Part shown: positions 8,025 to 16,062 of the stretch, piece by piece
Numbering within the stretch: the stretch's first letter is position 1
Layout: the number at the start of each line of letters is the position of its first letter
NCBI GenBank assembly: GCA_903889245.1
Contig: CAISWQ010000041.1
Span: 1-43,237, forward strand
Reading direction: 5' to 3'
Origin: an uncultured Lentisphaerota bacterium
Lineage (GTDB): Bacteria; Verrucomicrobiota; Kiritimatiellia; CAIQIC01
Length of the DNA: 43,237 nt
Notes under the pieces: model-generated
The model's database searches: none
Seen by the model: only the letters and a program-made list of their open reading frames with translations
Told to the model about the DNA's origin: nothing
Program-made: the position numbers and the translations under genes

Positions 8025-9641
8025 TCATTCGGAGGTCCCTTTCGCCTTGTTCACCAGCAGGCGCAGCCGGGAGCCGGGGGACACGAGGCGGCGGGCGAGG
8101 ACATCGGCCTCGGTGAAGCGCGCCATGAGGATTTCCTTGGCGCCGGTGCGCTCGTGGTCATAACCGATGAAGATGCGACCATCGCCACCCTGGAAACCAT
8201 CCGGGTAACTGCAAGACCGGTCGCGGGCTTCGAGTTCCAACCCCCCGCTCCAGGTCTGGCCCTCGTCGTCCGACAGAAAGGCCATCAGTTGGCGCCGTCC
8301 GACATCCTTGGTCGGCGGGCCGTTCTTGACCAGCAACAGCCGGCCGGATTGCAGGCGGCGGATGAAGTGGCGCGTGGAGTCGTTCACGATGGCAGCCGGC
8401 TTCGGCTTGTTCCAGGTTTTCCCCTGATCGGTCGAGAAACATTCGTAGATGCCTTTACGGGTGCGCGCCGTCAGCCAGAGCCGGCCATCCCGAAGTTCGA
8501 CCACCATGTGTTCGTCATAGTTGAAATTCGGAAACCGGACACCGCCCTGCTTATGCCAGCTCCGGCCTTCATCGGTGCTGGCGAACAGCCAGGCCTTGCG
8601 GTCGGGGTCCAACTCCTCAAAGCGACCCGCGCCGGGAAAGTTCCAGAGCGAAATCGGCAGCAGCCATGCCCCGGAAGACAGCACGAGCGGTTTCTGCAGC
8701 AGCGCCCCGTGCCAGATGCGTTCCGGTTTTGTCCACACGGGGGCGGCGGCGTCCGGATTCTCACACCGGATGAACCAGGTGCCCGCGCGCCCGTCGAAGT
8801 AATACATGGACTGATCGAAGAACAGCCACAGGCGGCCCTTGGGGTCGGTCCAGAAATTGCCCACCAGCGCGCGGCGGCGCATGCCCGCGGGGTGATCCGC
8901 GGGATCGAGCACCAGGCGCGGTGGGGTCCAGGTTTCCCCCTCATCGTTGCTGCTGGCGGCCACGATATATCCTTTTTCGCCATCGGCGCCGGAAACCCAC
9001 GCCGCCCAGATGCGCCCACCCGGCGTCCGGTCGGCGCCGAGGAACATGTTCATCGCGCGGTTTTCATCGGCATAGCGGGCGTCCGGCGCGCAGTTGACCT
9101 CGGGTGGTTGCAGCGCCAGGGCCTGGATTTCCTGGTGTGGCGCCGATACGAGCTCCGCGCGCCGGAAACCCGTGAGCACCACCCACCGCGAGTCCGGGAA
9201 GCGGAAGCGTTCGCCCTTGACCAGGTGCTTCTGGTACAGCGCCACGCGCACGCTGCGCACCAGTTCGAACGGCGGCGTCTTGAGACGAACGAACCCGGAC
9301 CGCAACAAGTCCTCGGCCCGCGAGATGCGGGCCGCGAAGGAACCGTGTTTGTCCGGTGCGGGCGTCAGGACCGTCACCAGACCGTCCTCGACGCACTCGA
9401 AGATATCGTCCTCGATGTGGTCGCGAACGAACGCCAGGCCCTTCAGCGACTCGGGGCATTCGACCATCTCGAAACCGCGCCGGCCGGAAAAAATCTTCTC
9501 GCCCACGGCGAACCGGGCCACCTCCGCATCCACGCCCCACACCTTGATGACCGCGCCCTGCGGCGCTCCATCCACCGGCGCACCGGCCTGGCCGCGCGCC
9601 GCAACCGCCCAGAGAAGAAGGGCTATCAGCAAAGGCTTCAT
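8025..9641 (-). CDS. Secreted BNR/Asp-box sialidase-like protein
   Basis: A 538-residue exported six-bladed-propeller-type protein. Start ATG 9641 precedes the signal peptide (MKPLLIALLLWAVAARGQAG); the frame is open to 9764 but that adds only a non-signal extension. At least four Asp-boxes (S-x-D-x-G-x-T/S-W) are visible: SSNDEGETW, STDEGRSW, STDQGKTW and LSDDEGQTW. The N-terminal 170 residues lack them and may be a separate beta domain. Family members cleave terminal sialic acids or act as other exo-glycosidases. The usual FRIP motif and Arg triad are not obvious, so sialidase activity is not assured. Sits between a sulfatase and the DUF1080 gene in the same direction and preceded by a 41-bp conserved element. 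Confidence 0.8.
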   Translation of the reverse strand: MKPLLIALLLWAVAARGQAGAPVDGAPQGAVIKVWGVDAEVARFAVGEKIFSGRRGFEMVECPESLKGLAFVRDHIEDDIFECVEDGLVTVLTPAPDKHGSFAARISRAEDLLRSGFVRLKTPPFELVRSVRVALYQKHLVKGERFRFPDSRWVVLTGFRRAELVSAPHQEIQALALQPPEVNCAPDARYADENRAMNMFLGADRTPGGRIWAAWVSGADGEKGYIVAASSNDEGETWTPPRLVLDPADHPAGMRRRALVGNFWTDPKGRLWLFFDQSMYYFDGRAGTWFIRCENPDAAAPVWTKPERIWHGALLQKPLVLSSGAWLLPISLWNFPGAGRFEELDPDRKAWLFASTDEGRSWHKQGGVRFPNFNYDEHMVVELRDGRLWLTARTRKGIYECFSTDQGKTWNKPKPAAIVNDSTRHFIRRLQSGRLLLVKNGPPTKDVGRRQLMAFLSDDEGQTWSGGLELEARDRSCSYPDGFQGGDGRIFIGYDHERTGAKEILMARFTEADVLARRLVSPGSRLRLLVNKAKGTSE

Positions 9642-9708
9642 GCTGATGAACCCGTTGCGTGCAGTTCTTTCATGGATGGTTGCTCCAGTTGTGTGTTGCT
9701 TGATGCGC

Positions 9709-9749
9709 GCGGAGGTTGCGCCTGCCTCATGGGCCAGACAAGTGGGAAG
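9709..9749 (-). promoter_or_regulatory. Conserved 41-bp upstream element, copy 2
   Basis: On the + strand GCGGAGGTTGCGCC (9709-9722), 15 bp, then ACAAGTGGGAAG (9738-9749): same boxes and same gap as 7970-8010. It overlaps the last codons of the sulfatase gene and lies 68 bp upstream of the sialidase-like start. Confidence 0.5.
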
Positions 9750-11265
9750 TGGGCTCCCCGTCACTTGGTGGGCTGTTGTCCTCCGCCTTGCCTAGTTGTT
9801 TGAACAGGTTGGTCAGACGCGCGACGACCTCCCTATGTTTGCGATAGAGGTTGCGCGTCTCGCCGGGATCGGCGGCCAGGTTGTAGAGTTGCGCCGCAGG
9901 TGCATTGGTGTTGAGTACCCCTGCGGCGGAGAAATCGCTGTTGGTCATCCCCACCTCATGAAAGCGCAACTGCACGCCTTTGCTCGGAGTGGTCGAAGAG
10001 CCTGCTCCTTGGCCGAGAATCAGCTTCCACTTACCCTCGCGCACCGCCCAGAGTTCCACGGCCTTGTCGCCTTTCTTGTTGGCCATCGTGTTCTTGCCGG
10101 ACTGCACGATCAGGTTCGGACGGGTATGGACAACAGGCGTTGTCTGCAGCAGGGCCGGCAACTGGTTGCAACTGTCCGGCCCGGCGCCAGCCGGCAGGGC
10201 TTGCCCAGTCACCGCGGCGAAGGTGGCCAGCAGGTCGGTGATGCACAGCAGTTGGGCCGACGTGGTGTTCGTGGGGATGTGTCCCGGCCAGCGGGCCAGG
10301 AATGGCACGCGGTTGCCGCCTTCCCAGATGTCGGCCTTCTGGCCGTTGAACGGCGCGCAGCAACGATGACCCGCCGCGAGCGCGTTTTTCTCATACACGC
10401 CGCCATTGTCACTGGTGAAAATGACGAGCGTGTTGGTGGCCAGGCCCAGGCGGTCCAGCGTGGCGAGCAACCCGCCCACCGACCAATCGAGTTCCTTGAT
10501 GAAGTCGCCGTAGACTCCGCACTGGCTGGTGCCTTGAAAGCGCTTGTTCGGCGTCAGGGGCGTATGGATGTTGTTGGGCACGTAGTGGAGATAGAAGGGC
10601 CGGTCCTTGTTCTTTTCGATGAAGGCGATGGCCTTTTCGTGCAGCACGGTGGCGTTGTCTTCGTTGACCATGGTGAAGGCCGCCCTGCCGCTGACGGGTC
10701 TTTTCGCGCCTTCCTTGAAGCGGATGGTTTCGCCTTTTTTCAGGCCGAGAATCCGATGGTTCTCCACATAACAACCCCAGCGGTTGGCCACGTCGCCGAA
10801 GAAATAATCGAAGCCCACCTCGAGCGGGCCGGGCTTGAGTTCGCTGCTCCAATCCACGGGCTTCTCTTTGGTGCCAAAACCCAGATGCCATTTGCCCACG
10901 ATGCCGCTGACATAACCGGCCTGCTTGAGCAGCGAGGCCGTCGTCATCCGGCCCGGTTCGATCAGCAGCGCCGCGCCGGGAGAAGCCCACGTGTTCAGGC
11001 TGTCACGTCGCCACGGATAGCGTCCCGTCAGTACGCCGTAGCGGGAAGGCGAGCACAAACCCGCCGGGGTGTGCGCATCCGTGAACCGCATGCCCTCCTG
11101 GGCCAGCCGGTCGATGCCGGGCGTGGTGACCTTGGTCGCGCCCTGGCAGGAGAGGTCGTTGTAGCCGAGGTCATCGGCGAGGATGAGGACGATGTTGGGA
11201 GTCGCCGCCATCGCTGACGAGTGCAGGCTGATGAATGACGCGAGGATCAGGGGCAAGAGTTTCAT
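9727..11265 (-). CDS. Secreted sulfatase (Cys-type)
   Basis: A 512-residue arylsulfatase-like S1 enzyme with Sec signal about 1-21. NIVLILADDLGYNDLSC supplies the first metal-binding Asp pair (D31, D32), and C71-S-P-S-R is the formylglycine motif, followed by LTGRYPWR. GKWHLGFGTKEKPVDW and FTSDNGG are further active-site segments. Residues about 120-250 match sulfatases acting on small sulfated sugars or aryl sulfates, but the substrate is not predictable by eye. ATG 11265 overlaps the stop of the ceramidase-like gene (ATGA), so the two are translationally coupled. Its last codons overlap the 41-bp element. Base composition seems slightly less GC-rich than the neighbours. Confidence 0.93.
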   Translation of the reverse strand: MKLLPLILASFISLHSSAMAATPNIVLILADDLGYNDLSCQGATKVTTPGIDRLAQEGMRFTDAHTPAGLCSPSRYGVLTGRYPWRRDSLNTWASPGAALLIEPGRMTTASLLKQAGYVSGIVGKWHLGFGTKEKPVDWSSELKPGPLEVGFDYFFGDVANRWGCYVENHRILGLKKGETIRFKEGAKRPVSGRAAFTMVNEDNATVLHEKAIAFIEKNKDRPFYLHYVPNNIHTPLTPNKRFQGTSQCGVYGDFIKELDWSVGGLLATLDRLGLATNTLVIFTSDNGGVYEKNALAAGHRCCAPFNGQKADIWEGGNRVPFLARWPGHIPTNTTSAQLLCITDLLATFAAVTGQALPAGAGPDSCNQLPALLQTTPVVHTRPNLIVQSGKNTMANKKGDKAVELWAVREGKWKLILGQGAGSSTTPSKGVQLRFHEVGMTNSDFSAAGVLNTNAPAAQLYNLAADPGETRNLYRKHREVVARLTNLFKQLGKAEDNSPPSDGEPTSHLSGP

Positions 11266-12638
11266 GGCTTCGCGATTTCCTTGAGCAGTTTCACCGCTGC
11301 ATCCACAAACATTTCGCCGCTGCCCTCGGCGCAGCGGGCGCTGACGACCTCGTAGTTGCCCTCGGCATAGGCGGACTTGTTCGGGACATAACCGATGCTG
11401 CCGTTGGCCAACTCGGCGATGAAGGTGTGCTTGAACGGCGACGCCTTCTTGATGGCGAGACCCAACTCGACGAAAATTTCGCCGGGCAGCGACACGATCG
11501 CGAGGTCGTCGCTGAACGCGATCACCTGCACCTCGGCCTCCAGCGGCTTGTCCTTGTTGGCCTGCGTCTCCAGCACGCAGACGGCGTTGGCCAGCACCGG
11601 GATGGCGAACTTTTTTCCCTTCTCCATCTGAGAATAAAGCTGGCGCGCCTGGGTCACTTCCTCGTCGGTGATTTTCCGGCGCGGCAGTGTGAAGGTTTCC
11701 GCGCGGGCGCGCGGCGCGAAAGTGTGCAGCGGCTGGAGCTGCGGCCAGTCACGGAACACGGCGGCGGCGAGCACGGTGCCGATACGCTCGGCCTCCTGCG
11801 GACCGTGGCCCTGCGCGGGCCAGCGCGGATTGATCTGGTTGACGTTGCCGCAGCAGCCATTGGCGAACAGCGTCACCAGGTTGGTGCCCTTGAACTCGGC
11901 GAAACGTTTCGCGATGGCGGCCGGATAATCACCCGAACACTTCGTGCCGCCGACAACCGTGGCGTGCATGGCGAAGTTCACGTAGGCGGCCAGCGGCGCG
12001 GGCTCATCGCCCGTGCCGGCAAAGAAACACGCGCCGACATCGGGATCAATCGGGCCGGCGGGGCGCACGGCGTTGGGGCTGCGTCCCGCCATCCAGCCGA
12101 GCGTGCCATCCTTCATCCAGTAGCGGCGGTTGAAACTGGTGTGCCCCTCGCGCGCCATGAGGGCGGAGGCGCGTGCTGGAACGAGCTTGGCATTGGCTTC
12201 GGCGACGGCGCGCGCGATGAGTTCGGGCAGTCCGGCGGTGAACTCCTGCGCGAGCGGCCGCGTCGCGCCGGTGATCTCGTCCATCAGGTTGCCGCGCGGC
12301 TGCACCGGCCCGCTATGCGTGTGCGTGGCGGAGATCATCACGCGTTCCGGCGCGATGCCGGTCTGCTCCGCGATCAGCTTACGCGCGGCGGTGACGGCGG
12401 GCCGCGTCGTCGTGACGATGTCGAGCCCGACCAGCGCGGCCTTCGCGCCATCCTGTTCGACGACGATGGCCTTGGCCAAGAGGTCATCGAGGACGCCATT
12501 GGAGACGCGCACCTTATAGGAGCCCGCCAGCGGCGTGCCGACCGGCGGCGTGATCTTGACCTGCGCCGCGCCGATCTTGAGCTCGCCGGCGTGGGCCAGC
12601 GGAAACGACAACAACAGAAAAAACATGATCTTTTTCAT
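11262..12638 (-). CDS. Ceramidase-like hydrolase lacking the catalytic Ser
   Basis: A 458-residue exported PF04734-type protein, signal about 1-17. IGAAQVKITPPVGTPLAGSY opens the domain; SATHTHSGPV holds the His pair; FAMHATVVGGTK carries the next probable His ligand; LPGEIFVELG and IGYVPNKSAYAEGNYEV match the Glu and Tyr ligand regions. Where characterised ceramidases have GDVSPN with the nucleophilic Ser, this protein has CCGNVNQINP, so Ser is replaced by Asn. Metal binding thus looks conserved but the ceramidase mechanism does not. Such Ser-less members are common in PVC genomes and remain uncharacterised. Coupled to the following sulfatase by a 4-bp ATGA overlap. Confidence 0.85.
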   Translation of the reverse strand: MKKIMFFLLLSFPLAHAGELKIGAAQVKITPPVGTPLAGSYKVRVSNGVLDDLLAKAIVVEQDGAKAALVGLDIVTTTRPAVTAARKLIAEQTGIAPERVMISATHTHSGPVQPRGNLMDEITGATRPLAQEFTAGLPELIARAVAEANAKLVPARASALMAREGHTSFNRRYWMKDGTLGWMAGRSPNAVRPAGPIDPDVGACFFAGTGDEPAPLAAYVNFAMHATVVGGTKCSGDYPAAIAKRFAEFKGTNLVTLFANGCCGNVNQINPRWPAQGHGPQEAERIGTVLAAAVFRDWPQLQPLHTFAPRARAETFTLPRRKITDEEVTQARQLYSQMEKGKKFAIPVLANAVCVLETQANKDKPLEAEVQVIAFSDDLAIVSLPGEIFVELGLAIKKASPFKHTFIAELANGSIGYVPNKSAYAEGNYEVVSARCAEGSGEMFVDAAVKLLKEIAKP

Positions 12639-12663
12639 GGTGCCTGCCTTGAGTGTAAGGGTT

Positions 12664-13917
12664 TCATCGGGTCTTCAGTGGAACAAGCTGGATGGTGGGC
12701 GGCGTGGTGCTGCGGAGGCGTAGTTCATCGCCCACGCTCAGGGACCATTCGCGGTCGGTCCCCTTGCCGAGGTCGAGCTGCCGGCCACCGCGTACCAGCG
12801 TCACGCCCTCGACCGCGCCACCCGACCAGCGCAGCGTGGCCGGATAGAGCCGCTGGATATGTGCGAAGTTGCTGCCGACGTTTTCCAGTTTCCGGAACGG
12901 CAGTGGCGGGCCGGTCCACGTGAGTTGATTCGAGGGCACGCGTGCGTGGTCGGTGAGGATCGTGTGTGGATCGTCCAGTTCGGCGTCCGCGAGGTTGATC
13001 TGGTTGCCCTCGGCGGTTTCCGTGAGGATCAGCGCGCGGCCTTGCGGGAAGCGCTGGTTACAGCCGCGCTTGCCCAGCTCGATGGTGTTGCGCTGGCCGC
13101 CAAGGACCACGCCGGTGACGTTCTTCGCGCCCTGATCCACACCGAGCGTGAACTGCATCCGGTTGCCGAACGCTTTTTCGCCGACGACCAACAACGTGCC
13201 GTTGTCGGCGTTGCTGTGCAGGTGTGGAATGCGGAGGTCGTTGAAGCTCACGGTGCCTTTCACTTCGACGCAGGTCTGGAAGTTCAGCACGCTGGCAAAA
13301 CAAAAGTCGCAGCACTGGATCGCCGTGTCGCTGCCATCGAACACGACACCTGTGCCCGCCTTGCGTTCGCCGGCCCGGAACGGCTGCGGGTCGGCCATGC
13401 CTTGGGAAAACACCTGTGTCTCGATCCACGCGGGGAAACCATCGAGCGGCACCGGCTTTTCCGCGCGTAGGCGCAGCGCTGCAGCCTTGCCGCCATAGAC
13501 CAGGATGCCGAGGCGATACTCGCAGTTCATCGCCGAGTCGAGCACGAGCAGATCCTTGTCGGGCGGCCCTTCCCAGTTGAGCACATACACGCCGCCCGTG
13601 ACGCGAAAATCCTGCGCGGCCGGAAAGCGGATCGTTTCGCGGATGTGATAGACGGGCTTGCGCCCGCCGAAGCCGCCCAGCACATGGAGATCGCGGGCTT
13701 CGCGTACGCAGCAGTCGAGCGCCTCCTGCCAGCCATCCGTGCGCGTACCCGGCGTCCGTGGTCCAAAGTCGCCCGAGCCATCGAACGCCAGCAGCACGGC
13801 AGCGGCGCGTTCCGCCCGCGCGCCGGCCGGCGGCGCCGCGTTGGCTGCCGCGCCTAGCGCGGCCAGCAACAGGATACTGGTCAGGATGGCCCGGCTGCGT
13901 GTGAGCGTTTCGTTCAT
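12664..13917 (-). CDS. Secreted protein with probable parallel beta-helix fold (unassigned)
   Basis: A 417-residue exported protein. ATG 13917 overlaps the stop of the upstream gene (ATGA) and starts a signal peptide of about 28 residues; the open frame reaches 14217 but that stretch is antisense-like and low quality. After the signal, LLAFDGSGDFGPRTPGTRTDGWQEALD resembles the opening of pectate-lyase-superfamily beta-helix proteins. Regular short strands with Asn/Gly turns follow (VSFNDLRIPHLHSNADNGTL, VVLGGQRNTIELGK, EGNQINLADAEL). No catalytic residues can be named. Its coupling to a toroid lyase-like protein suggests a role in polysaccharide binding or cleavage. Other beta-rich folds cannot be excluded. 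Confidence 0.7.
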   Translation of the reverse strand: MNETLTRSRAILTSILLLAALGAAANAAPPAGARAERAAAVLLAFDGSGDFGPRTPGTRTDGWQEALDCCVREARDLHVLGGFGGRKPVYHIRETIRFPAAQDFRVTGGVYVLNWEGPPDKDLLVLDSAMNCEYRLGILVYGGKAAALRLRAEKPVPLDGFPAWIETQVFSQGMADPQPFRAGERKAGTGVVFDGSDTAIQCCDFCFASVLNFQTCVEVKGTVSFNDLRIPHLHSNADNGTLLVVGEKAFGNRMQFTLGVDQGAKNVTGVVLGGQRNTIELGKRGCNQRFPQGRALILTETAEGNQINLADAELDDPHTILTDHARVPSNQLTWTGPPLPFRKLENVGSNFAHIQRLYPATLRWSGGAVEGVTLVRGGRQLDLGKGTDREWSLSVGDELRLRSTTPPTIQLVPLKTR

Positions 13918-15836
13918 CGCAAGATTTCTCCACCAGAGCCAAAGACGAGGGGTTGCGCGTGGCCCGCACCCGGCGGGTAGGCAGGCGTGATGGGACCGCG
14001 CACGGTCTTTTGCGGATTCCGCGGATCGCTGAAGTCCAGCTTCAGCGTTTCGTCGCCTTTGCGGATATACACCACGCCGCTGTCCCAGGCGGAGCGGATG
14101 AACGGCGAATCGTTCAAGAGCGCAGGCGCAAGGCCCACAGGCTGCCCGCTGATCTTGCCAGGCTTCAACGCGCCTTCGTGCGTGATGGTGGCGAACTGCA
14201 GCACACCCGCCGTCCACGTCACGGGCTGGGCCATCAGGGCCTGCTGGAAGGCGCGGAAGTCCCCGTTGTAGTCGGCGGCGTCGTTGATGACGGTGATGAC
14301 CGGGGCCTCTTCCCGCAGCAGCCGGACGAAACTTTTCGGACGCATTTGATCGCTATGTTTCCAGGGAGTCACCCACGCGTGGCCACCCACGATGTTGACC
14401 GCGGCAAAGGCCCCGCCGGATTTGACGAAGATCCAGCCTTGCGCTTCCTCCACCGTATCCAGCGCGGCGCTGAAGTAAATCCAGAGCTTGGGATCAACCT
14501 TCTCGTCGGCGACCGGCCCCCATTTCGTGGTGACCATGATGTTGCGGTCCTGGATGGTCTTGAAGGGATGGCTGATGTAGCCGGACTTGATATCGGCAGC
14601 GCTCTTGCCATCCATGCTGATGCGCGCCAGCGGGTGGTTGGCAAAGATGACGCCCTGCCACCGCTGCTGCCGGCTCTGCCATAGGACCTTGGCCGTGGCA
14701 TCGAACGCGTGCGAGCCCAGATGGAACTGGGCCGTGGCAAACCCGTTCCGGATTAGCGAGTGCTCCCGGTCAAGGGCGCGCCATTCCGGGGCAGCATCCT
14801 CCTGGGCCAGGGCGTTGAAGCCCGGGCAGCGCTTCGACCAGGCATAGGCGCCGCGCCCACCGGCCTCGCGGGCGAGCGCGACGATGGCCGGCGCGGGGTA
14901 ATAGCTGCTGGTGGCGCAGAAGTAGTTGGCGCGCGCCCGGAAGCCCGCGCCTTGGTTGAAGAGCAAGCCGTAGTAGATGGCCTCGAAGCCCTCCTCCTTG
15001 GTGCGGCTCTTCGGCCCGCCGCGCACCGAGCCGAGCGTTTCCTCGGCGAAGTTGGCGAAGACAAGGTCCAGGAACATATCCGCCTTGCGGCGCAGGACCG
15101 GGTCCTCGGCAAAGTCCCGCAGGTTGAGGAGGGCCTCGATGGTGTAGTTCTCGTAGCTGGAGCCATCCTCCGTGAACAAGCCCCGCCGGGCGCGCTGGTC
15201 GAGCCATTGATGCCAGTAGTCCCGGCGGGTTTCGTACTGCTGCCGCAGCGTCGAGCCATCGTCGTAGCGCAGCCCGGCGTAGGCGGGGAGGTCCTTGAGG
15301 AACTGGGCGACGAGAAAGTCGGACACCTTGCTCGTGACGTGGTGGTTCTCGGAACCCTCCGACATCCACACATCGCGCTGCGCCTCGGTGAGCTTGCCGT
15401 AGACCTTGGCGCACGCCCAAAAGGATTTTTCCAGGTTCGCCTGCGCCTGCGGCGCGAGCCGCCCCTTCAGCACGCCGGTACGGTCGTTGAAGAGCGCGTA
15501 GAGCCGCACGAAGGCTGACGAGAACAGGCTGAAGCCAAACTTCTCGTTCGACTTCCACCCGAAGCCATCCACCGCGAAGCACGCGTTCAACGCCTCGACG
15601 TGCTGCCCCAGTGCCAGGCCGGCGATCCCGACGCGCACCTTGATCACGTCGGCTTGCTTGAATCTGGCGCTGCCGAATTCATCGGCGGCGAGCTGGAGGG
15701 CGTGCCGCAGACGCTCCAGATAATCGGCAGGTAGCTGCTTCATCTCCGGCGGTGGCCACGGCGCATCATCGGCGGCGCGCAGCGCGGCTGCTGCCGCGAG
15801 CGACAGTACTGCGAGACATGTGAGGATCAGCTTCAC
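13914..15836 (-). CDS. Secreted (alpha/alpha)6-toroid protein, heparinase II/III- or lyase-like
   Basis: A 640-residue exported protein with Sec signal about 1-22. The N-terminal two-thirds is helical, with SEGSENHH at 159-166 (E163-N164-H165), a motif seen in toroid polysaccharide lyases, and SSYENYTIEALLNLRDFA, where Tyr may be catalytic. The C-terminal third (about 370-640) is beta-rich like the sandwich domain of heparinase II/III families. I infer an extracellular or periplasmic uronate-glycan lyase; the family is not certain. The start codon is GTG with no obvious ribosome-binding site; an ATG 13 bp upstream is out of frame. First gene of the seven-gene run; its leader begins next to a palindrome split by a MITE-like insert. 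Confidence 0.75.
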   Translation of the reverse strand: MKLILTCLAVLSLAAAAALRAADDAPWPPPEMKQLPADYLERLRHALQLAADEFGSARFKQADVIKVRVGIAGLALGQHVEALNACFAVDGFGWKSNEKFGFSLFSSAFVRLYALFNDRTGVLKGRLAPQAQANLEKSFWACAKVYGKLTEAQRDVWMSEGSENHHVTSKVSDFLVAQFLKDLPAYAGLRYDDGSTLRQQYETRRDYWHQWLDQRARRGLFTEDGSSYENYTIEALLNLRDFAEDPVLRRKADMFLDLVFANFAEETLGSVRGGPKSRTKEEGFEAIYYGLLFNQGAGFRARANYFCATSSYYPAPAIVALAREAGGRGAYAWSKRCPGFNALAQEDAAPEWRALDREHSLIRNGFATAQFHLGSHAFDATAKVLWQSRQQRWQGVIFANHPLARISMDGKSAADIKSGYISHPFKTIQDRNIMVTTKWGPVADEKVDPKLWIYFSAALDTVEEAQGWIFVKSGGAFAAVNIVGGHAWVTPWKHSDQMRPKSFVRLLREEAPVITVINDAADYNGDFRAFQQALMAQPVTWTAGVLQFATITHEGALKPGKISGQPVGLAPALLNDSPFIRSAWDSGVVYIRKGDETLKLDFSDPRNPQKTVRGPITPAYPPGAGHAQPLVFGSGGEILR

Positions 15837-15861
15837 GTGCTGTTCATCTCGTTTCGATCAG

Positions 15862-16046
15862 TTCCAAGGCTTGATGGCACCGACAAAAGGCGAAGCGGAC
15901 GCGACGGAGCGCGTCCCTCCACGAACAAACAGGCCGTTTTGCTAAGCTTTCTGGAGGGCCACGCTCCGTCGTGGCCGGGATTCCGGACTTTTATCGGAGT
16001 CGTCAAGGCTTGGAAAATTTCGCAGCCCAGTTTCCAAGCCTTGGAA
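15862..16046. repeat. Palindrome array C, interrupted by an insertion
   Basis: The left part TTCCAAGGCTTG (15862-15873) and right part CAAGGCTTGGAA (16004-16015) are the two halves of one palindrome plus a 9-bp duplication, separated by a 130-bp insert. A second intact copy lies at 16032-16046, centred 31 bp from the rejoined palindrome. The array is between the toroid protein start (15836) and the oxidoreductase stop (16063). Confidence 0.85.
15874..16003. mobile_element. MITE/REPIN-like 130-bp element with TIRs and 9-bp target duplication
   Basis: The insert is flanked by direct copies of CAAGGCTTG (15865-15873 and 16004-16012). Its ends are imperfect inverted repeats: ATGGCACCGACAAAAG on the left and, reverse-complemented, ACGACTCCGATAAAAG on the right, 12 of 16 identical. 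Inside are two inverted REP arms, 15897-15920 and 15953-15976. Each can fold on its own (GGACGCG/CGCGTCC and GGCCACG/CGTGGCC around the loop ACGGA/TCCGT), and the stem differences are compensatory. No coding capacity. Confidence 0.8.
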
Positions 16047-16062
16047 ATTCGTACTCGCGATG

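Noticed and set aside
9796-12923. Plus-strand open frames opposite the sulfatase and ceramidase-like genes
   Set aside because: Shadow frames of GC-rich coding DNA with no signal peptide, domain or ribosome-binding site.
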